Part shown: positions 7,785 to 12,503 of the stretch, one piece after another
Position numbering within the stretch: the stretch's first letter is position 1
How the letters are laid out: the number at the start of each line of letters is the position of its first letter
Assembly (NCBI GenBank): GCA_038523965.1
Contig: JBCBIX010000086.1
Location: forward strand, 1 to 12,503
Reading direction: 5' to 3'
DNA from: JAJRXG01 sp038523965
Lineage (GTDB): Bacteria; Bacteroidota; Bacteroidia; Chitinophagales; Saprospiraceae
Length of the DNA stretch: 12,503 nt
Made by a program: the position numbers and the translations under genes
The notes under the pieces: generated by a model
The model's database searches: none
Seen by the model: only the letters and a program-made list of their open reading frames with translations
Told to the model about the DNA's origin: nothing

Positions 7785-8132
7785 ATGGAGGAGCAACAAC
7801 TCTATCTACGAGCCAAAGAACGAGTCCGCAAGCGTCGGAAGTTCTACAGTCATGCGATGTCGTGGGTAGTCATGAGTGTTTTCTTCATACTTCTGAATTT
7901 GGCTACTTCAGACTTCTTTTGGGCCATTTTTCCCATTCTTGGTTGGGGTCTCGGAGTCGCCTTCCATGCGATAAGCATATTCTCCTATGAGTGGGAGGAT
8001 ACGGAGGTAGACCGCGAATACGAAAGACTTCGCAAACGTCGTCAGCACAGAGCAGGAATCGACGATTTTGATCTCGGCGATGATGCCCCCGAGGAAAGCA
8101 AAGCGGCATGGCAAGGCAACGACTTCGTCTAA
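7785..8132 (+). CDS. 2TM domain protein
   Basis: This 115-residue inner-membrane protein consists mostly of the 2TM domain (PF13239), found in Bacteroidota alone or attached to LytTR-type histidine kinases. It starts with a basic amphipathic stretch (RAKERVRKRRKFYSHAM, 9-25). Two membrane helices follow at about 25-41 and 45-66, joined by a tight TSDFFW turn, with the signature WAIFPILGWGLGVAFHAISIF at 46-66. A charged cytoplasmic tail (EDTEVDREYERLRKRRQ) and an acidic C-terminus finish it. An in-frame stop at 7767 fixes the ATG at 7785 as the first possible start. Its stop lies two bases from the stop of the convergent nth gene. Function is unknown; a partner role in signalling is only a guess from the fused relatives. 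Confidence 0.9.
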   Translation: MEEQQLYLRAKERVRKRRKFYSHAMSWVVMSVFFILLNLATSDFFWAIFPILGWGLGVAFHAISIFSYEWEDTEVDREYERLRKRRQHRAGIDDFDLGDDAPEESKAAWQGNDFV

Positions 8133-8134
8133 AT

Positions 8135-8770
8135 CTATTCGAACATGGTTCGTCTCCCATGGACTTGGCAAATGGGACACACCAACGGGTCATGACCACG
8201 TGCCGGACAATACTCCCGTCCAAAAAAGATAATTTGGAGATGAAGCTTGTTCCATAACTCTTGAGGGAACAATCTTTTCAAGTCTTTCTCGGTGCGCTCC
8301 ACATTCTTCCCAGTACTAAGCACCCAGCGATAGGCAAGTCGATGGATGTGTGTATCCACAGGAAACGCAGGCACTCCGAAAGCTTGCGACATGACAACAG
8401 ATGCTGTCTTATGACCTACACCAGGCAGCTCTTCTAAGAGTTCGAATGACTGAGGAACCTCACCCGCATACTTCTCGACGAGGATCCGTGATAGCTCATG
8501 GATCGCTTTAGACTTGCGCGGAGATAACCCACATGGTCTAATAATGGCGCGGATATCATCTACGGATTGGAGCATCATATCGTACGGGTTATCCGCTAAC
8601 TCCCACAGACCGGGAGTCACTTTATTGACTCTCTCGTCCGTACACTGCGCACTTAACAACACAGCTATAAGTAATGTGTATGGATCAGTATGATCCAGTG
8701 GTACTGGTACCTCAGGATACAGGCGCTCCAGTGTGTCGATGATGTCGTATACTTTCTCCTGCTTTGTCAT
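8135..8770 (-). CDS. nth: Endonuclease III (DNA glycosylase/AP lyase) with atypical Fe-S cysteines
   Basis: This 211-residue base-excision repair enzyme removes oxidised pyrimidines and nicks the abasic site. The helix-hairpin-helix reads LPGVGHKTASVV (115-126) with catalytic K121, and VDTHIHRLA (138-146) carries catalytic D139. Length and order match Nth throughout. The C-terminal iron-sulfur loop differs: REYCPARGHDPLVCPICQVHG has C188, C198 and C201, that is C-x9-C-x2-C with no fourth cysteine, against C-x6-C-x2-C-x5-C in E. coli Nth. Some Bacteroidota homologues have lost the cysteines altogether (REYSPARGWD type), so this may be an intermediate or a variant cluster. Its ATG overlaps the TGA of the upstream reductase by four bases, so the two are probably translationally coupled. 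It converges on the 2TM gene. Confidence 0.94.
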   Translation of the reverse strand: MTKQEKVYDIIDTLERLYPEVPVPLDHTDPYTLLIAVLLSAQCTDERVNKVTPGLWELADNPYDMMLQSVDDIRAIIRPCGLSPRKSKAIHELSRILVEKYAGEVPQSFELLEELPGVGHKTASVVMSQAFGVPAFPVDTHIHRLAYRWVLSTGKNVERTEKDLKRLFPQELWNKLHLQIIFFGREYCPARGHDPLVCPICQVHGRRTMFE

Positions 8771-9783
8771 ATCTGAGTAGTCAAAAAAGACATCGTATCA
8801 ATCCCATCAGCATAATCTCTCAGGCCGGGACGCTGACACTCTCCAAATGAGACTGTATGCACGGATGGCAATTGTAGTGTTGTGGATATACATTGGATTT
8901 CATCTATCTGTTCAGAAAGAAGCTTATCAAGCTCCATCTGATCATCATAGTATTCGTAATGCAGACAGGAGATTCGGGAACTCAAGTCGGGCGACTCCAT
9001 TAGAATCAAAAAGTTATTCGTTAAAAAAGGTGTCTGTCCCAGCAAGTAGATCGCATTGGAATAGTCGTAGTTGTTCTTGTATTTGCTGTGCTCAATCACA
9101 GAACCAAAAGGAATAATGGCCTTAAAAAATCGATCAAAATCATATCCACGCGGCACATAAAGCTTACTCACGCTACGACACCCCATTCCGAAGTAGGTAA
9201 ATACGTCCTGTCCAATTAACTCCAAATCCTCATTACTCTCATCTCCAGAAAGGACCGCTACTGAGCTCCTGTTGCCTCTAATAACGTTCGGGTACCGCCC
9301 AAAGTAGTGTTCAAAATGTGTCGCTGCGGTCTCTCCTCCAGTTGCGATAACTGCATCGAAGTCCTTCAACTGGTCATGGATCTCAAAGTAGCTTATTGAT
9401 TGATTATCAATGCTTTGCAAAGCATCTATAAGCCCGGTAATGAGCACTCGATCCTTGGAAGAGAGCTTCAGAACGGCGGTATGCCCGGCCACGAATGTGC
9501 ACAGTACATCATGCCATCCTACTAATGGGATATTCCCTGCGAGCACAAGTCCTACTCTGCGGCGATGGTCTGCCTGAATATCATAGTTGGCAACCCAAGA
9601 CCTCAGCCGTCTTTCGTCCAAATATTGATCCGCAATAGCTCTAAGGCTTTTGCTCGTATTATCGATCGTAAACCACTGATTCTCGTTAAAAGCAGCCGCT
9701 TGTAGACTTGCCCAATGCTCTTGGTTATTTCTTACATGGCTACCCAATGCCGCAAGTGCTGTGATGCGATCTTCTAATGTCAT
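8767..9783 (-). CDS. LuxC-like acyl-CoA reductase
   Basis: This 338-residue protein of the acyl-CoA reductase (LuxC, PF05893) family belongs to the aldehyde dehydrogenase fold and is expected to reduce a fatty acyl-CoA or acyl-enzyme to the aldehyde with NAD(P)H. LVLAGNIPLVGWHDVL (79-94) and VIATGGETAATHFEHYF (145-161) are the nucleotide-binding segments. The nucleophile is C202 in FGMGCRSVSKLYVP, the family signature. It is somewhat shorter than V. fischeri LuxC, as is usual for Bacteroidota homologues. No luxD, luxE or luciferase gene is nearby, so bioluminescence is not implied; the true substrate is unknown. It is the first gene of a unit with nth, joined by an ATGA overlap, and is divergent from the four-helix membrane protein gene. 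Confidence 0.9.
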   Translation of the reverse strand: MTLEDRITALAALGSHVRNNQEHWASLQAAAFNENQWFTIDNTSKSLRAIADQYLDERRLRSWVANYDIQADHRRRVGLVLAGNIPLVGWHDVLCTFVAGHTAVLKLSSKDRVLITGLIDALQSIDNQSISYFEIHDQLKDFDAVIATGGETAATHFEHYFGRYPNVIRGNRSSVAVLSGDESNEDLELIGQDVFTYFGMGCRSVSKLYVPRGYDFDRFFKAIIPFGSVIEHSKYKNNYDYSNAIYLLGQTPFLTNNFLILMESPDLSSRISCLHYEYYDDQMELDKLLSEQIDEIQCISTTLQLPSVHTVSFGECQRPGLRDYADGIDTMSFLTTQI

Positions 9784-9795
9784 CTGAAGGATTTA

Positions 9796-9822
9796 TTGGA
9801 CGAGAGATTATCCCTAACATTG
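9796..9822 (+). promoter_or_regulatory. Possible promoter of the four-helix protein pair
   Basis: TTG at 9796-9798, 16 bases, then TAACATTG at 9815-9822 (one mismatch to TAnnTTTG). The start would fall near 9829, ten bases before the ATG. The spacer is slightly short. Confidence 0.27.
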
Positions 9823-9825
9823 ACG

Positions 9826-9833
9826 CAAAAGTA
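9826..9833 (-). promoter_or_regulatory. -7-like element for the reductase-nth unit
   Basis: On the minus strand 9833-9826 reads TACTTTTG, a perfect TAnnTTTG, with the start codon 43 bases downstream. The nearest upstream TTG is only 13 bases away, so the -33 half is not canonical. Confidence 0.35.
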
Positions 9834-9838
9834 CGGGG

Positions 9839-10252
9839 ATGGCGCGCAATGTAATTGGACTGATGATAGGGATGGCGGGAGCTTTTTTCTTGTATTGGAC
9901 CCTCCAATCTGTAAATCAATTATTAGCCCCAGCTCCAGAAGAGCTAACCATGGACGATGTACAGGGCATGAAAGAGTATTATAACTCTATCCCACGCATT
10001 GTACACATGGTCGTCTTGGCATCTCATGCATTAGGGGCTCTATTGGCTGGTTTCCTCGCTGCAAAAATTGGTGAATATCCCAACCCTCTATTGCCTTATA
10101 CCATCGGAGGGTTTCTAATGCTTATGGCCATTATTCGAATGATAGTAGTCCCATTGCCGGTATGGTTTATGATCACAGACGTCATCGTTCACATCCCCTG
10201 TGCATTGGTAGGTTATCGATTAGGATGGGCAAAAATCAAGAATGGCGCTTAA
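9839..10252 (+). CDS. Hypothetical four-helix integral membrane protein
   Basis: I do not recognise a named family. The 137 residues contain four predicted membrane helices at about 5-22, 54-75, 84-104 and 107-127. The first loop is acidic (PAPEELTMDDVQGMKEYYNS, 31-50) and probably faces the periplasm; the C-terminus (RLGWAKIKNGA) is basic and cytoplasmic. The second helix carries small residues (ASHALGALLAGFLAAK), suggesting close helix packing, and the third an IIRM arginine near the membrane edge. There is no signal peptide apart from helix one. Its last 11 bases overlap the next gene, so the two are cotranscribed and probably coupled. No catalytic or transport motif is visible; a small DoxX-like or structural role would be guesswork. 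Confidence 0.8.
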   Translation: MARNVIGLMIGMAGAFFLYWTLQSVNQLLAPAPEELTMDDVQGMKEYYNSIPRIVHMVVLASHALGALLAGFLAAKIGEYPNPLLPYTIGGFLMLMAIIRMIVVPLPVWFMITDVIVHIPCALVGYRLGWAKIKNGA

Positions 10253-10841
10253 GAAACCAGAATCCACTGCTCATTACATCAGTATGCATCCTCATTTTGA
10301 AGGGCTGTTGCTCCGAATTGCGGGACTGATAGAAGAAACCGAACTACGCGAAGAGGTAAAGTGGTTTCTCCCAGTATATACACTGGATGGTAAGAATGTG
10401 ATCGGTCTCGGAGCTTTCGCTGATTACGTAGGTCTTTGGTTCTTTCAAGGGGCGCTGCTCTCAGACCAGGCCGGAGTGTTAGTGAATGCTCAGGAAGGCA
10501 AAACAAAGGCCATGCGGCACTGGAACTTCAGGTCGATGGAAGATGTGGACGAAGAAATGATCAGAATCTATCTGACTGAAGCCATACAAAACCAAAGGAA
10601 TGGCATGCAAGTGAAGGTAGATCGCACGCCAGTCACCTACCAAGTCCCTGAGGAGCTTCAAAAGCACTTGGACGAAGATGCGGCTCTACTTGCAAGCTTT
10701 CATGAGTTACCACCCTATAAGCAGAAAGAATGCGCGGAGTATATCTCTGAAGCAAAACGAGAGTCCACCAAAACGAATCGCTTGGCCAAACTCCTCCCTA
10801 TGATACATGCGGGCCAATCTCCAGGGGATAAGTACAGATAG
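10242..10841 (+). CDS. DUF1801 / YdeI-OmpD-associated family protein
   Basis: This 199-residue soluble protein has two modules. Residues about 15-118 are a DUF1801 domain, a frataxin-like alpha/beta fold found in YdhG/YjhX-type proteins, with the typical REEVKWFLPVYTLDGKNVIGLGAFADYVGLWFF stretch split here over residues 37-69. Residues about 136-192 form the YdeI/OmpD-associated helical domain, with VPEELQKHLDEDAALLASF, LPPYKQKECAEYI and AKRESTKTNRLAKLL. In E. coli and Salmonella YdeI relatives have been linked to resistance to cationic peptides, but the biochemistry is unknown. The ATG lies inside the 3' end of the membrane protein gene, an 11-base overlap in another frame. It ends one base from the stop of the convergent oxidoreductase gene. 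Confidence 0.87.
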   Translation: MALKKPESTAHYISMHPHFEGLLLRIAGLIEETELREEVKWFLPVYTLDGKNVIGLGAFADYVGLWFFQGALLSDQAGVLVNAQEGKTKAMRHWNFRSMEDVDEEMIRIYLTEAIQNQRNGMQVKVDRTPVTYQVPEELQKHLDEDAALLASFHELPPYKQKECAEYISEAKRESTKTNRLAKLLPMIHAGQSPGDKYR

Positions 10842-10842
10842 G

Positions 10843-12231
10843 TCAGACCGTTCTCATCATAACGGGGTCCCATTTAATGATACGCTCCTCACTCATACTA
10901 AGATTAGAGGCTAATGCCGGCCCAGCAGCGCGCATTCCAAATGTTGTATCTTCTATAAGCTTTGTTCCCTCTCTTACAGCCTTGATGAAGTGGTGCCAAT
11001 GATCATAATGTGCGCTGTATCCATCTGGAGTCTTATACACTAACTCGCGTGGAGATTGCATTTTCATCTGCGGAACTGGATAGTTCGCAGCATACCATGC
11101 CTCATATTCCTTTTGTTGAGCCGCGGAGAACGTCGCATAAGAGTCCCAGCCTCCATAGGTTGGCCGTGTATCTACTGGATTACGTTCGATTTTCACTCCA
11201 TCCCAACCTAAGGTCATTACTCCTTCTGATCCGATGAGCCTTACAGAAGATCCTCCTCCAGATCCATCGACGAAGTTGACCCTCATCTGAACATTGAAGG
11301 CTGGATGGGTATCTGCAGATGGATAGTCTAACAAGGCCAATGTGATATCTGGTGCATCTCGACCATCCTTCCAGAATCGAAGACCACCAGTAGCATAGAT
11401 CTTTTCTGGTCCATCGGAGGAGGTGATCACATGTAGAGCTGTGAACAGATGGACGAATAAGTCTCCCGCTACGCCAGTCCCATAGTCTCCATAATTTCTC
11501 CATCTGAAGAATCGCTTCTCGTCATACTCCTGTTTGGGAGCGTCTCCCAAGAATGAATCCCAATCGACAGTGTCCTGTCCTGCATCAGTGGGGATGCTAT
11601 ATTGCCAAGCACCATTTGACGAAGCTCGATCATACCTGATATCCATCAATACTAATTCACCTATTTCGCCTGCTTCGTAGAGCTCTTTTGCTTTATGCGT
11701 ATCTATTGCACTGGCGTATTGACTGCCGATTTGAACTGGCAAACCACTTTTTCGCTCAGCCTCGATCATCCCTCTACCCTCTTCGATGTGGTGCATCATT
11801 GGTTTTTCACAATAGACTGGTTTCCCAGCTGACAGGGCTGCTTTGAGCATGTGATCATGCCAATGGTCAGATGTAGAAATACATATCGCATCGATATCGT
11901 CACGATCCAGCAGTTCACGATAGTCTCGAGTGACCACCACATCTGACCCAAAAATCTCCTTCATGCGAGTCAGACGTCCAGAATAAAGGTCGCATCCGGC
12001 GGCTATCTCCACACCGGGTACTTTGTTAGCCTGTCTGGCATTGCTAAAACCCTGTATACCGCATCCGATGAACCCAACTCGGACTTGATCATTCGCAGCG
12101 TATTGTCGGACATTCTGACCGATTGATGGTCGGATGGTACGGACTTCTCTTGCCCCCTTAGCAACTCCTGCCAATGCGAAACTTCCAAGTGATGCTTTTT
12201 GAAGAAAACCGCGTCTGGTATGGTGAATCAT
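10843..12231 (-). CDS. Tat-exported Gfo/Idh/MocA family oxidoreductase
   Basis: This 462-residue NAD(P)-dependent dehydrogenase acts, in its family, on sugars, inositols or their glycosidic derivatives. It begins with a twin-arginine signal: HTRRGFLQKAS (4-14, RR at 6-7) followed by the mild hydrophobic stretch LGSFALAGVA. It should therefore be folded with its cofactor in the cytoplasm and exported to the periplasm, as many Bacteroidota and Planctomycetes members are. The Rossmann motif VGFIGCGIQGF is at 52-62, CEKPM with the lysine of the EKP motif at 141-145, and YDYG/GDLFVHLF-type segments near 250-265 lie around the active site. The C-terminal HYDHWHHFIKAVREGT is also typical. No sugar-use genes are next to it, so the substrate cannot be named. 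It is divergent from the secreted protein at the right edge. Confidence 0.92.
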   Translation of the reverse strand: MIHHTRRGFLQKASLGSFALAGVAKGAREVRTIRPSIGQNVRQYAANDQVRVGFIGCGIQGFSNARQANKVPGVEIAAGCDLYSGRLTRMKEIFGSDVVVTRDYRELLDRDDIDAICISTSDHWHDHMLKAALSAGKPVYCEKPMMHHIEEGRGMIEAERKSGLPVQIGSQYASAIDTHKAKELYEAGEIGELVLMDIRYDRASSNGAWQYSIPTDAGQDTVDWDSFLGDAPKQEYDEKRFFRWRNYGDYGTGVAGDLFVHLFTALHVITSSDGPEKIYATGGLRFWKDGRDAPDITLALLDYPSADTHPAFNVQMRVNFVDGSGGGSSVRLIGSEGVMTLGWDGVKIERNPVDTRPTYGGWDSYATFSAAQQKEYEAWYAANYPVPQMKMQSPRELVYKTPDGYSAHYDHWHHFIKAVREGTKLIEDTTFGMRAAGPALASNLSMSEERIIKWDPVMMRTV

Positions 12232-12351
12232 AGTGTTTGCTTTATAGAAATATAGTAAGATCTCAACTTCTCAGTACATCTGTTTGCGCTTCGCCGAGTA
12301 AAGCCAATCCATTGCTTGCAGAATCACCTTGTGGCAGATCACGCACTTGGG

Positions 12352-12379
12352 TTTGAAGGAGACTTTTTGGATACTTTTA
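12352..12379 (+). promoter_or_regulatory. Possible promoter of the right-edge gene
   Basis: TTTG at 12352-12355, 16 bases, then TACTTTTA at 12372-12379, one mismatch to TAnnTTTG. The start would lie near 12385, 15 bases before the ATG. The rest of 12232-12399 shows nothing clear. Confidence 0.3.
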
Positions 12380-12399
12380 AAGGGTTAAATCCAAGCACT

Positions 12400-12503
12400 A
12401 TGCCTCATCATTTTTGTTGGTCGATCAGTTGGGTCGTATTAATCCTATTCGCAGTTTCTCTGGATGCTCAATCAAAATTTGAAATTGAATATGAAGAGTC
12501 TAC
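12400..12503 (+). CDS. N-terminus of a secreted protein, cut by the window end
   Basis: The ATG at 12400 opens an uninterrupted frame to the window edge: MPHHFCWSISWVVLILFAV, SLDAQSKFEIEYEES and on. The first 22 or so residues form a signal peptide with a hydrophobic core (WVVLILFAVSL) and a likely cut at DA-QS, as is common in Bacteroidota where mature proteins often begin with Q. Too little of the mature part is visible to assign a family. It is divergent from the Tat-exported oxidoreductase with 168 bases between the starts. Confidence 0.72.
   Translation, partial: MPHHFCWSISWVVLILFAVSLDAQSKFEIEYEES

Noticed and set aside
7760..7990. 76-codon frame with a TTG start behind AAGGAGG
   Set aside because: It overlaps the 2TM gene in another frame, and its composition is that of an out-of-frame translation with no recognisable fold. 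It is kept only as a question about start signals.
8767..9783. Bioluminescence operon suggested by the LuxC-like gene
   Set aside because: There is no luxA, luxB, luxD or luxE nearby, and LuxC-like reductases are common in non-luminous Bacteroidota.

Overview
The window looks like a chromosomal segment from a member of the Bacteroidota, possibly the Saprospiria or a neighbouring class. Four things point there: a type IX secretion (T9SS) C-terminal sorting domain at 757-1029 (minus), a PorV/PorQ-like outer-membrane barrel, families typical of the phylum (DUF3810, 2TM domain, DUF1573), and promoter-like sequences of the TTG/TAnnTTTG type. Base composition and coding style look even throughout. 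I see no transposase, integrase, phage gene or CRISPR array.

Left part (1-1340): an orphan 126-residue ORF that faintly recalls sigma-70 region 2, then an initiator tRNA-Met with a good TTG/TAnnTTTG promoter and a strong intrinsic terminator. On the minus strand follows a decayed gene for a small secreted protein. It keeps its signal peptide, a short TPR-like helical stretch and a T9SS sorting domain, but has a stop codon inside the signal peptide and a frame change in the middle.

Middle (1338-7684): a minus-strand pair in which a membrane-anchored DRGH-type nuclease ends (TAG) directly against the ATG of a DUF853/HerA-like ATPase. Divergent from it is an outer-membrane barrel, which overlaps tail-to-tail with a DUF3810 membrane protein carrying HEMTH. 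Then come three plus-strand genes: thioredoxin, an exported DUF1573 protein and YaaA. The first two each end in a clear intrinsic terminator.

Right part (7685-12503): a 2TM-domain protein converges on a minus-strand pair joined by a 4-base overlap, a LuxC-like acyl-CoA reductase followed by endonuclease III. Divergent from these is a plus-strand pair, a four-helix membrane protein overlapping a DUF1801/YdeI-like protein. That pair converges on a Tat-exported Gfo/Idh/MocA oxidoreductase. The window ends inside a new plus-strand gene for a secreted protein.

Most genes are housekeeping: base-excision repair, redox and peroxide stress, translation initiation. There is no clear multi-gene pathway. 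The items most worth a second look are the two-lesion T9SS pseudogene, the back-to-back nuclease/ATPase pair, the endonuclease III with an altered Fe-S cysteine pattern and its coupling to a LuxC-like reductase. I do not see convincing evidence for a wholly new system.
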